The notes: generated by a model from the letters alone, not told the origin. 46,009 bases of DNA from JANNYA01 sp031422315 (GCA_031422315.1 JANOQN010000005.1:1-46009), one strand, 5' to 3'; numbered from the stretch's first letter, positions 16,727-24,938 are shown. Numbers and translations: made by a program.

Positions 16727-17170
16727 ATGAATTCTCAGCTAATCAACCTGTTTCGCGAAGAGCTAGATATTGCGCCACTTGAGCGCGCCGCCTATTTGGA
16801 TGCGCAGCAGCTTTCGCCCGAGCTGCGCGCGCAGCTTGATGCGCTGCTGCTTGCCGCGGAGCAAACCGGATCGAGAGTGATCAAACTCGAGTCCGCGGGC
16901 TCAATGGCGCAAATCGCCCAGCTGATGCAGCAAAACACCGCGCTGAAACTGCACGTGGTTGGCCACACCGACAATCAAGGCAGCTTGGACAGTAATTTTG
17001 CGTTGAGTAAGGCCCGCGCCGCAGCGGTATCTGCGGCATTAAGCGCGCAATACGGCATTGCTGCAGCACGCTTGAGCGCCAACGGCGTGAGCTCTTTGGC
17101 GCCCGTGGCAAGCAATGCTGACGATGCGGGGCGGGCGAAGAATCGGCGGGTGGAATTGGTGCCGTTTTAG
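16727..17170 (+). CDS. Chimera: kinase N-terminal leader joined to an OmpA-like domain
   Basis: Residues 1-46 match the leader of the nearby kinases (MN-x-x-L-I-x-LFREELDI ... LRAQLDALLLAAE). Residues ~56-147 are most of an OmpA/MotB C-terminal peptidoglycan-binding domain: VVGHTDNQGSLDSN (77-90), LSKARAAAV, a GI...R...G stretch and a GRAKNRRVEL end. The first strand of the OmpA fold is missing, and there is no signal peptide or membrane helix. An OmpA domain normally works in the periplasm, so a cytoplasmic product would be odd. It ends 33 bases before the intact kinase and could be co-transcribed with it. It is probably a recombination product, perhaps non-functional. Confidence 0.75.
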   Translation: MNSQLINLFREELDIAPLERAAYLDAQQLSPELRAQLDALLLAAEQTGSRVIKLESAGSMAQIAQLMQQNTALKLHVVGHTDNQGSLDSNFALSKARAAAVSAALSAQYGIAAARLSANGVSSLAPVASNADDAGRAKNRRVELVPF

Positions 17171-17203
17171 TTTGCTGCAAAAATAAGTGCGATCATTACG
17201 GTC

Positions 17204-19798
17204 ATGAATCCAAAACTTGTCCAGCTGTTTAGGGATGCGCTCGATCTTGACGGCGCCGAGCGCGAGGCCTTTTTAGCGCAACACTGCGCAGATGCTGCCG
17301 AGCGCGTGCAAATCGATGCGCTACTGAAAGCCACGTTGGAAACAGCGCGGGTATTGCCAGATTTGGCTTTGGATCAGCTGAGCCGCATCGAGCGTGAAGT
17401 GGTTGATCGCGCCGGCGAGACTGTTGGCCCGTTTCGCCTAATTGAACCCATCGGCAGCGGCGGTATGGGTGCGGTGTGGCTGGCCGAGCGCGCGGAAGGA
17501 TTCGCCCAGCAGGTTGCAATCAAATGGGCGCATCCTGCGGGTTTGTCGAGTGCTATGCTGGCGCGTTTTGCGTTGGAGCGCGAGCTGCTGGCGAAACTAG
17601 ATCACCCAGGCATTGCGCGGATTATTGATGGCGGCGCTGAGCAGGGCGCGCTTTGGTTTGCGATGGAGTACGTCGATGGCTTGCCGTTGGATCGCTACGT
17701 TGAGGCGCATCAGCCAGATTTGGCTGATAGAATTACGTTAGTTAGCAAATTATGTTCGGCCGTACACTACGCGCATCAAAACCTGATTGTTCACCGCGAT
17801 CTCAAACCCAGTAACGTGATAGTGCAAGGCGACGGCAGCCCAAAGCTGTTGGACTTTGGCATTGCCAAACGTTTAGATGGCATCGAAGCGTTGACCCGCA
17901 GCCAAGCGCCGATGACCTTTGCCTACGCCGCGCCCGAGCAAATCAAAGGCGATACGATTACCACCACGACCGATGTTTATGCGCTCGGCGTCATCTTGTA
18001 TGAGCTGCTGACCGGCGAGCGCCCGCACAAAGCCAAAGCGGCAGAATCGGGCGGCTTGAGTTTGCTGCAAGCGATTACTGATACCGATGCAACTGCGCCG
18101 AGTTTGGTCATTAACCGCGCCACGCAAATGCAGAGCCGCGTCAAATCCGCGCAGCTCAAAGGGGACTTGGATATTATTGTGCTGAAAGCACTGAATCGAG
18201 ATCCAGCGCGCCGCTACCCATCAGCGCAAGCTTTGGCCGATGACTTAGCGCGCTATCTTGACGGCCTGCCGATCAGCGCGCGCAAGGATAGTGCGGGCTA
18301 TCGCTTGGTCAAATTAGTGCGGCGCAATAAATTTGCCACTGCGGCGGTTACCGTTGCAGTTTCTGCATTAATTGCAGCCACCATCGTGTCCACGTTACAA
18401 ACCCAGCGCGCGAATGAAAAAGTCGCCCATACGTACGCCCAAAGTCAGCGCTATGTTTCTCTAGTTGTACATATGGCAGCGGTGTTAAATCGCGCACGAA
18501 GCGCTGGCCCCAGCGTGTCAACCGAACAGCTGTTTGACTGGGTTGCGGATCCAACGCTTGAAGATGCCGCGGCAAACGCTTCCTTAAAGATCGGGATCGC
18601 TGGAATCCTCAGATCCACCAGTGATTCCCGGCGCATGCTAAAGCTATACGACTCGATTGGGCCAGAATTGACAGGCGTGCCAATTAGCGATCGAGGTGGC
18701 GTACATGCCGATCGCGCCCTGGCGCTGATAGGGCTTGGCCGTTTCGCTGAAGCAAAAATTGCGCTCGATGCCTATGCCAAGCTGAAGTTGGCGCCGAGTA
18801 TCGACGATGCTTGGGTACAAGACTTGCTCAGTCAAATCCACCATAAACAAGGCAACACAGAAGCTGCCATGGTGGCAACGCTTGAATCAGTACGAATCGC
18901 GCGCAGCTTGCCGGACGTTGACCCCAAGCAGATGGGGGGGATTTTGACCAACGCTGCGATTTCTATGTTGGGCGCTGCGCAGCTTGCCAACGCTAAACGT
19001 TTTGCGCAAGACGCGCTGGCTGTTTACGACCTAATGGGTATGACGCTCAAATCGGAGTTGAACGTTCCCAATTCGGTGTTGGCAAAAGTGGCATTTGCGC
19101 GCGGTAATTTGCTGAACGCACAATCGCAGTTCGCAGCATTTGAGCAAAATGATCCCGGTGAGGTGCCCACCACAAAAGTGTTGCGGCATGCCATGCAAGC
19201 ACGGGCGCTTGCGCTATTGGCGCAGCCTCAACAGGCCACCACGCTAATACAGGCAGCTAGAGCCGAAATCTGCAACCTCGAATCAACGTCGAGCCCTTAC
19301 TGTGCACGACTCACACTCGCTTTGGCCGACGTTGCCACAATTAATCAGCAACACGAGGTGGCCAGTGAAGCGCTGAAAAGCATCGATGCAACAAGTTTGA
19401 GCGGTATCATAGGCAATCAATTCGCACAAAGCCGGCTGCGGCTAAATTTATTGGCGGCACCCTGCGTAGCAGCAGTGCAAGCGTATAAAAGCTGGGTGCA
19501 AACGACGCCCGAAACTGGCTTGGCTTTATTGAACACGCGCCGCTCGCTTTTAATTAGTGCGCAGCAGCTCTGGCTAAAAAATCAGCCAGGGCTTGCCACG
19601 CCACTGGCGCAAACAGCACTCGAACTCAGTAAAAACTTGCCAAAAGATTCAGGTGTTGAAGGCGGCATGGATGAAAGCTTGCTCACTATTTGGCAAGCGC
19701 GAATTGAAGGCACAGCCACGACGCCTGCGATGCGCACGCAGTTGGCTTTGGCCATGGGCGAAAACCATCCTTGGGTAATGCAGCTAGCGTCATTGTAG
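17204..19798 (+). CDS. Membrane Ser/Thr protein kinase (PknB/PknS type), intact
   Basis: 864 residues. The N-terminal leader (1-45) is the family's short helical segment. The kinase domain follows with GSGGMGAVW (84-92), catalytic Lys107, HRDLKPSN with Asp199, DFG Asp217 and APEQ at 243-246. One membrane helix lies at about 377-397, after RRNK. The remaining ~460 residues are helical and TPR-like, presumably periplasmic and sensory. It is a paralogue of the 8275 kinase with the same domain order, and here the leader is unbroken. No two-block promoter is seen directly upstream, so it may depend on the transcript of the OmpA chimera. It could phosphorylate the sigma factor at 7521 in place of, or together with, the damaged copy. 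Confidence 0.92.
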   Translation: MNPKLVQLFRDALDLDGAEREAFLAQHCADAAERVQIDALLKATLETARVLPDLALDQLSRIEREVVDRAGETVGPFRLIEPIGSGGMGAVWLAERAEGFAQQVAIKWAHPAGLSSAMLARFALERELLAKLDHPGIARIIDGGAEQGALWFAMEYVDGLPLDRYVEAHQPDLADRITLVSKLCSAVHYAHQNLIVHRDLKPSNVIVQGDGSPKLLDFGIAKRLDGIEALTRSQAPMTFAYAAPEQIKGDTITTTTDVYALGVILYELLTGERPHKAKAAESGGLSLLQAITDTDATAPSLVINRATQMQSRVKSAQLKGDLDIIVLKALNRDPARRYPSAQALADDLARYLDGLPISARKDSAGYRLVKLVRRNKFATAAVTVAVSALIAATIVSTLQTQRANEKVAHTYAQSQRYVSLVVHMAAVLNRARSAGPSVSTEQLFDWVADPTLEDAAANASLKIGIAGILRSTSDSRRMLKLYDSIGPELTGVPISDRGGVHADRALALIGLGRFAEAKIALDAYAKLKLAPSIDDAWVQDLLSQIHHKQGNTEAAMVATLESVRIARSLPDVDPKQMGGILTNAAISMLGAAQLANAKRFAQDALAVYDLMGMTLKSELNVPNSVLAKVAFARGNLLNAQSQFAAFEQNDPGEVPTTKVLRHAMQARALALLAQPQQATTLIQAARAEICNLESTSSPYCARLTLALADVATINQQHEVASEALKSIDATSLSGIIGNQFAQSRLRLNLLAAPCVAAVQAYKSWVQTTPETGLALLNTRRSLLISAQQLWLKNQPGLATPLAQTALELSKNLPKDSGVEGGMDESLLTIWQARIEGTATTPAMRTQLALAMGENHPWVMQLASL

Positions 19799-19821
19799 TG
19801 AGCGAAAAACCGTCTCCACCT

Positions 19822-19983
19822 TCAAATCGCCAACAGCTTCAAACTCGAAAAGTGCGCACGCAAATAGCCGCGATCTGCGCTTGCCAATTGATCTGCCTGC
19901 GTTGCCGCATGGGCGCCGATTAAAAAGTCGGGCACCATGTTTGATCTTGCCCCTCGGTATTCCTCGAAGTAAGCGCTGTAAGC
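19822..19983 (-). pseudogene. C-terminal stub of a VapC/PIN toxin
   Basis: The minus-strand frame reads VPDFLIGAHA, then ADQLASADRGYLRAHFSSLKLL: the typical end of a PIN toxin with its late catalytic Asp residues (PDFLIGAHA and DRGY). The frame is closed by TAA at 19986-19984, and the N-terminal half with the first Asp and Glu is absent. No antitoxin is seen next to it. It is a dead remnant. Confidence 0.6.
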
Positions 19984-20059
19984 TTACTGCCTTGTATGCG
20001 GCGCGGCAAGCCGAAGACTTGGGCGTAAGAAATAGTTTTGAAAATATTTTCTAAGCAGA

Positions 20060-20085
20060 TGTCGTCTCCCCGCCGCTTTCTCGTA
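20060..20085 (+). promoter_or_regulatory. Putative ECF-type promoter, copy d
   Basis: TGTCGTCT at 20060-20067, ten bases, then TTCTCGTA at 20078-20085. The upstream tract GAAAATATTTTCT is present. It serves the 20131-23116 cluster. Confidence 0.7.
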
Positions 20086-20097
20086 CTTCCTAATAAC

Positions 20098-20114
20098 CCG
20101 CTGATATTCGGCGG
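20098..20114 (+). promoter_or_regulatory. Leader hairpin d
   Basis: CCGC (20098-20101) and GCGG (20111-20114) pair around a 9-base loop. The right arm is 5 bases before GGGAG at 20120-20124. Confidence 0.5.
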
Positions 20115-20130
20115 CAACTGGGAGTATTCG

Positions 20131-20415
20131 ATGATCAAAATCTGCCTTGTTAGCGCACTACTGCTGGCTGCATCTGCAAGCCACAGCCAATCCCTAACGC
20201 CGCCGACCGACGGGCCTTACACCATGACAAAACAAGTGATCGCAGGCGGCGGTGCGCGCGCGAGCGGCGGCGGCTATGTGCTGACCGGCAGCATCGCGCA
20301 AGCTAACGCCGGGCCGATAAGCGGCGCTAACTACGTCTTAAACAGCGGTTTTTACGCCGCACAAATACCGGGCAACCAACCGGAAAACATTTTTCGCAAC
20401 GGTTTTGAAAACTAA
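20131..20415 (+). CDS. Small secreted protein with GFEN tail, 94 aa
   Basis: ATG 20131 follows GGGAG by 6 bases and opens a signal peptide (MIKICLVSALLLAASASHSQS). The mature part carries a pair of motifs, SGGGYVLTGSIAQANAG and SGANYVLNSGFY, seen in a widespread family of small exoproteins. It ends ENIFRNGFEN, nearly the same tail as the 15321 protein. The gene sits 21 bases before the fibre gene and shares its promoter. Function unknown. Confidence 0.82.
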   Translation: MIKICLVSALLLAASASHSQSLTPPTDGPYTMTKQVIAGGGARASGGGYVLTGSIAQANAGPISGANYVLNSGFYAAQIPGNQPENIFRNGFEN

Positions 20416-20436
20416 CCCCACACCCAGGAGATTCCC

Positions 20437-22530
20437 ATGATTCGCAATTGTCTAACGCTCGCCCTGCTCGCGGCTTTATCGACCTCGGCCTTCGCATTAA
20501 GTAACACCTTCACCTATCAAGGCAGCCTGCAAGATGGCGCCGCGCCAGCAAACGGCAGCTACGATTTGCAGTTTGCGCTGCAAACCCAGGCTGGCGTGCC
20601 GGTAGGTAGCGCCTTATTGCGCGATGATGTTGTCGTCACCGGCGGGGTTTTTACGGTCGAGCTAGATTTTGGCGCCAGCATTAGCAGCGCTGATTTTCAG
20701 CTACAAATCGGTGTGCGCCCGGGTGCCTCAGCGGGCGCGTTTACGACTTTAAGCCCAGCCACCAAGATCGCACCCACGCCGCAGGCGCAGGTGGCCGGTT
20801 TGGCGCAAGAAGCGATTACCGTTAGCCCGGGTGCGATTGGTGCGGCGCAGATCAATCAGGCGCAGGTGCAAGCGCGTGTGGCATCAAGTTGCCCGGCGGG
20901 GCAGTCGATTCGGGTGGTGAATGCGAATGGTACGGTGACGTGTGAGTCGAGTAGTTCTGGGCCAGTGGGGCCTGTCGGGCCTGCGGGTGCTACTGGGGCA
21001 ACGGGTTTGACGGGTCCAGTAGGGCCAACTGGACCGCAAGGAGCCGCTGGTTCAGCCGACGCTTGGGGAAGAAGCGGAACTTCAGGCACCAATCCAGGGA
21101 TCAATTTTCTGGGCACCACGGACTTGCAACCACTGAACATTGCAACCAACGGATCAGTTTCACTATTCCTTGAGCCGAGTTCCATTTTATTTGGCGGCGT
21201 TTCCATCACTTCTAATATCATTGGTGGTTCGAATCAGAATCGAGCGAGTAGCGGTGTTCGAGGCGCAGCAATCGCCGGTGGCGGCGTGCGGACTGGCGAT
21301 ACTGACCCGGATTTTATTGGTGAAGGTGGCAACCGTGTTTCCGATCACTATGGATTCATCGGAGGCGGATTCAACAATGTAGCGGGCAATCTTTCGGGTA
21401 CGCTGGCGGATGCAGCATTCAATGTTGTTGGTGGTGGATCTGGTAATTCTGCTGCTGGCAAAAATACTGTGATAGGTGGTGGATTTGGTAACTCTGCCGG
21501 CGGTATAAATACTGTGGTAAGCGGCGGATTTAGAAACGCAGCATCTAACGATGCTTCAGTTATCACTGGAGGCAGTGGCAATATTGCCAGCGGGTTCCAT
21601 TCAATGATTGGCGGCGGGCAAATCAACCAATCGACAGGTAGTTTTAGTAGTGTCGGAGGCGGCAGCGACAACTGCGCCGGAGGCGATTATTCCTGGGCAG
21701 GCGGTCGCAATGCCAAAATTCGGCCTGGTAGTTCACCTAACGACGGCACTTGCGTTGCAAATTCAAGCGACGCTGATGGCGACGAAGGCACTTTTGTTTG
21801 GGCAGACAGCATAAATACAGGCTTTGCCTCCACTGGCCCGAACCAATTCCTAATCCGCGCCCAAGGCGGCATGGCGATCAACACGAACACGCCAACCGCA
21901 AGCGCATCATTGACGGTGGCGCCGCTTACTTCAGGGCTTACTTCAACCAGCATTTCCATGCTTGGCGAGGGAGACAGCTTTGTTGCAGCTCGATTTGGCA
22001 ACTTGGTTCTCTCAACCGACTCCGGCGGAAAATTTATACGCACGAATGACCGCTTTGGTGTAAATCGACTACCTATAGCAAATCTGTTGGAAGTTGCAGG
22101 CGATGCCTCAAAAACCACTGCAGGCGCGTGGCTGGCAAACTCGGATCGCCGAATTAAAACTAGCATCGAAACGATTCCCAATGCGTTAGATCGCCTCAGC
22201 GCACTGCGCCCGGTCACGTTTCACTACACGACCGAGTACTTGGCCGCCAATCCAGAAATTAAGGACGTTAGCTACTACAACGTCATCGCGCAGGAGTTTC
22301 AAACGGTGTTCCCAGATTCAGTGAAGGGCTCGGGCGAATATTTATCAGGTAAAGCGCAGACGCCTGAGAATGAAATTTTGCAGGTGGATACCTATCCGGC
22401 GCAGATCCTCGCCATCGCTGCGATTCAAGAGCTGAATGCGAAGTTGGAGCTGGAAAACGCTGCGCTAAAAAAGAGCGACACGGAACTGCGGGAACGTCTT
22501 GCCGCAATCGAAGCGAAATTATCGCGCTAG
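20437..22530 (+). CDS. Secreted fibre: collagen-like, YadA-head-like repeats and S74 chaperone end
   Basis: 697 residues with a signal peptide (cut near STSAFA). An N-terminal beta domain (TFTYQGSLQDG...) is followed by Gly-x-y collagen-like triplets at about 175-205. Next comes a long run of GGG-x-x-N-x-A-x-G repeats at about 275-435, resembling the trimeric YadA/Hep_Hag head. Near residues 569-576 the motif NSDRRIK marks a Peptidase_S74 (endosialidase) intramolecular chaperone, with a coiled coil at the very end. S74 domains trimerise fibres and usually cut themselves off at the Ser of the SDRR-type motif. It has no membrane anchor of its own. It is probably a trimeric surface or secreted fibre, co-expressed with the 94 aa protein and the lipoprotein that follows. 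Confidence 0.85.
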   Translation: MIRNCLTLALLAALSTSAFALSNTFTYQGSLQDGAAPANGSYDLQFALQTQAGVPVGSALLRDDVVVTGGVFTVELDFGASISSADFQLQIGVRPGASAGAFTTLSPATKIAPTPQAQVAGLAQEAITVSPGAIGAAQINQAQVQARVASSCPAGQSIRVVNANGTVTCESSSSGPVGPVGPAGATGATGLTGPVGPTGPQGAAGSADAWGRSGTSGTNPGINFLGTTDLQPLNIATNGSVSLFLEPSSILFGGVSITSNIIGGSNQNRASSGVRGAAIAGGGVRTGDTDPDFIGEGGNRVSDHYGFIGGGFNNVAGNLSGTLADAAFNVVGGGSGNSAAGKNTVIGGGFGNSAGGINTVVSGGFRNAASNDASVITGGSGNIASGFHSMIGGGQINQSTGSFSSVGGGSDNCAGGDYSWAGGRNAKIRPGSSPNDGTCVANSSDADGDEGTFVWADSINTGFASTGPNQFLIRAQGGMAINTNTPTASASLTVAPLTSGLTSTSISMLGEGDSFVAARFGNLVLSTDSGGKFIRTNDRFGVNRLPIANLLEVAGDASKTTAGAWLANSDRRIKTSIETIPNALDRLSALRPVTFHYTTEYLAANPEIKDVSYYNVIAQEFQTVFPDSVKGSGEYLSGKAQTPENEILQVDTYPAQILAIAAIQELNAKLELENAALKKSDTELRERLAAIEAKLSR

Positions 22531-22561
22531 CGCAACCTTGCCAATCTATTACGGAATCGCC

Positions 22562-23116
22562 ATGCCTATTTTCAAATCTCAACTCCTGCTTGTCGTTCTT
22601 GCAAGCTTGGCCGCCTGCCAGCCCGAGCCAAAAGCTGACGGCGGTTCTTCAAGCAGCGCCGCACTCGGCTCAAGCCCGGCACTGATCGATCCACGCGGAG
22701 ATTATGTGTTGCGCAGCGATCCGGCCATCACCCTAGCACCCGCGCCGGATTTGGTGATCGGCGATGGCGCTGTGCTAACGCTGGGCTACGACGGCAGTAA
22801 AGGCACTGGTTTGGGCTATCACCTATTTTTTGTGCGCCCGAATGGCGTAGTGGTGGCGCTAAATACGGCTTCGTTTGACGATCAGGGCGGCGGCAAATTC
22901 GCCCGCGATATCGTGGTTTATGATGAAGATGCGGATGGGCGGCCTGGCTTTATGGAACTATCGACGATGTTTACACCGCCGGGCATGCGGCTTACGGAAG
23001 CAGTGACAAAAAGCAAGTTCATATCGCTGGGAATGTATCCCGTGCGCTATCGACTCAAAAATAGTGGGTGCGGCCGCGCAAAAAATAACCGTGGCGCACC
23101 ACAAAATTTAGGGTAA
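22562..23116 (+). CDS. Predicted lipoprotein
   Basis: ATG 22562 begins a lipoprotein signal (MPIFKSQLLLVVLASLAAC); the in-frame ATG 22499 lies inside the fibre gene and is rejected. After a Ser-rich linker comes a beta-rich domain with an acidic YDEDADGRPGF loop that could bind calcium. Its 3' end (about 23070-23116) runs into the sequence shared with the 12.8 kb region, so the last ~15 residues may be a read-through of duplicated promoter DNA. It starts 32 bases after the fibre gene and is likely in the same operon. Function unknown. Confidence 0.75.
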   Translation: MPIFKSQLLLVVLASLAACQPEPKADGGSSSSAALGSSPALIDPRGDYVLRSDPAITLAPAPDLVIGDGAVLTLGYDGSKGTGLGYHLFFVRPNGVVVALNTASFDDQGGGKFARDIVVYDEDADGRPGFMELSTMFTPPGMRLTEAVTKSKFISLGMYPVRYRLKNSGCGRAKNNRGAPQNLG

Positions 23117-23122
23117 GCCCGC

Positions 23123-23148
23123 TGTCGTTTGCACACCGCTTTCTCGTA
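23123..23148 (+). promoter_or_regulatory. Putative ECF-type promoter, copy e
   Basis: TGTCGTTT at 23123-23130, ten bases, then TTCTCGTA at 23141-23148. The upstream tract is CAAAATTTAGGGT. The start codon of the next gene is 50 bases downstream. Confidence 0.72.
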
Positions 23149-23158
23149 CTTCTGAATA

Positions 23159-23177
23159 GCTGCCGGATTTCGGCAGC
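23159..23177 (+). promoter_or_regulatory. Leader hairpin e
   Basis: GCTGCCG (23159-23165) and CGGCAGC (23171-23177) form a perfect 7-pair stem with a GATTT loop. The stem sequence differs from copies b-d but pairing is kept. AGGAG follows at 23188-23192. Confidence 0.6.
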
Positions 23178-23198
23178 CCCTCAATTCAGGAGAATTCG

Positions 23199-24635
23199 AT
23201 GAAAGCCTTCAATCTAACGCTGCTTGTTTCTGCACTAATCCTCAGCATCACCGCCAACGCTGCGCCAGCGCTGGACACTACGTTCAGTAGCACGGGCAAG
23301 CGCAATATTTGGTTCGACTTGCCCACCGAAAAGTGGGATGAAGGCACTGATGCAGTGGTCCAATCTGACGGCAAAATTGTCATTGTCGGTTTTGCCCGCA
23401 AAGCGCCGATTAGCGGCACCGGGGATGTCAGCGATTTAACCGTCGCGCGTTTAAATGCGGATGGCTCCACCGACACCAGTTTCGCGACCAATGGCAAGCT
23501 GAGCATGAATCTGGCCGGCAGCGGGCGACAAAATGACCGCGCCAATGCGGTTGCCTTGGACAGTGCCGGGCGTATTTATATTGCTGGAAATAGTGAAGCC
23601 GCAGCGTTCGTGCTGCGCCTGCTGCCAAGCGGCGCGGTGGATACCAGCTATGCCTACTTCGGCCGCTTTACTTTTTTAGCGAATCCACAATATCCAGCAA
23701 CATTCCGCTTTGACGATATCGCCATCGATGCCAGCGGTCGCGCGGTGGTTGTCGGCACCCAAGAGCGCGCAACCGGTTCGCTCAACGATGGCATGGTGTT
23801 ACGCCTGCTCAGTACCGGGCAACTAGACAGCAGCTTTACCGGCGTACCGGATGCAGGCAATAGTCTCGGCTTTCGCACGCTTTCACTGCTGTACGGCCAA
23901 GCCTACAACGATGAAATCAAGCGCGTCGCCATTGCCCCAGACGGCAGCATTTATGCGGCTGGATCGTTCCAAGGCACAGGTAATGATTTTGATTTCATGG
24001 TTTACAAAATGAATGGCACGAATGGCGCACTGGTACAAAGCTTTGGCTCAGGCGGTATAAAACGCGCATATCAGGATCAAGGCGATAAATACGATCGCTT
24101 GGCCGACATGAAGCTGCTGCAAAATGGCAATTTACGTTTATTAGGAAACTGCCGAGTAACTGGGCTTACTCAAACGCGCGGATGCTTGGTGGGTTTGACG
24201 GCTTATGGCGCCTATGACAGCGCATTTAGCAGCTTGCAGGCGGGCTCTTCGTTTCGCAGCTTTCCGCTCAATGCCGAGTGCAACGGCTATGGTGCGCAAG
24301 CGCGCGCTTTGGTGACGTATGGCGGCAGCGGCAATCGTGTCGCGGTGGTGGGCGAACAACAGCCACAATTCAGCACGCCGTGCACCGGCATTAGCGCGAT
24401 GGCTATGCAAACCCACACCGATAGCGTCGGTGTTGATGTCTGTGGCGCGTCCAATGGCACGGATGTGTATGCCAGCGTTTGTGGCGGATCGTACCTGCAG
24501 CTTAGCTATTCCAGCCTGGGCTCATGGGCGAATGGTGCGGTGCTTGACGCGCAGGGCCGCCTAATGGTGGTGGGCGCAACCGTTTTGAGCGCCAGCGATA
24601 CCGATCAGGCTAGCGCCAGAATTTCCGGGTATTAG
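23199..24635 (+). CDS. Secreted delta-60 repeat protein without GFE tail
   Basis: ATG 23199 follows AGGAG at 6 bases and opens a signal peptide (MKAFNLTLLVSALILSITANA). The protein is built from delta-60 repeats such as LTVARLNADGSTDTSF and VLRLLPSGAVDTSY, as in the 15321 protein. It ends ARISGY and lacks the GFEN tail found on its relative. It is likely secreted; ligand unknown. It stands alone behind promoter copy e. Confidence 0.83.
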   Translation: MKAFNLTLLVSALILSITANAAPALDTTFSSTGKRNIWFDLPTEKWDEGTDAVVQSDGKIVIVGFARKAPISGTGDVSDLTVARLNADGSTDTSFATNGKLSMNLAGSGRQNDRANAVALDSAGRIYIAGNSEAAAFVLRLLPSGAVDTSYAYFGRFTFLANPQYPATFRFDDIAIDASGRAVVVGTQERATGSLNDGMVLRLLSTGQLDSSFTGVPDAGNSLGFRTLSLLYGQAYNDEIKRVAIAPDGSIYAAGSFQGTGNDFDFMVYKMNGTNGALVQSFGSGGIKRAYQDQGDKYDRLADMKLLQNGNLRLLGNCRVTGLTQTRGCLVGLTAYGAYDSAFSSLQAGSSFRSFPLNAECNGYGAQARALVTYGGSGNRVAVVGEQQPQFSTPCTGISAMAMQTHTDSVGVDVCGASNGTDVYASVCGGSYLQLSYSSLGSWANGAVLDAQGRLMVVGATVLSASDTDQASARISGY

Positions 24636-24927
24636 CAGCATTTGCATCGCCAAGTTAACTCTCTCAATTCTAGGAAATAGTCATGCTCAACGTCAGCCAT
24701 CCAATCGCGTTTTCCCGCTAAAGTTTTGCGCCCGATGGGATTGGGCCGAACTGAATTGGCCGCTGACTTTACCGAACGCTCTATCGCGCCGTTAACTGAG
24801 CACCGCGCTGGCGGCGCAATGTTTGGGTCGGCAAATGCCCATCGCGAGCGCCGATACACGTCTTGACGATTTTGGCATTCAACGTATTTGGTAAACAGTG
24901 TAGCCCCGCTTTGACCAACGCTTGCGC
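24636..24927. other. Non-coding or decayed sequence
   Basis: After AGGAAA a short frame from ATG 24683 stops after 12 codons. No other frame is convincing. The stretch probably holds unrecognisable remains of a gene between the delta-60 gene and the kinase wreckage. Confidence 0.4.
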
Positions 24928-24938
24928 TTGGTCAAAGC
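24908..24938. repeat. Perfect 11-bp inverted repeat
   Basis: GCTTTGACCAA (24908-24918) and TTGGTCAAAGC (24928-24938) pair perfectly around a 9-base loop. There is no T-run. It sits at the edge of the kinase remnant. Confidence 0.6.

Noticed and set aside
21350..21700. Short repeats in the fibre gene as a CRISPR or tandem DNA repeat
   Set aside because: The repeat is at protein level (GGG-x-x-N motif) and the codons vary; there are no constant repeats with unique spacers.
20437..22530. S74 fibre as evidence for a prophage
   Set aside because: No capsid, portal, terminase or integrase gene lies nearby, and the protein has a Sec signal peptide.
24683..24721. 12-codon frame after AGGAAA
   Set aside because: Too short and with no context; more likely debris.
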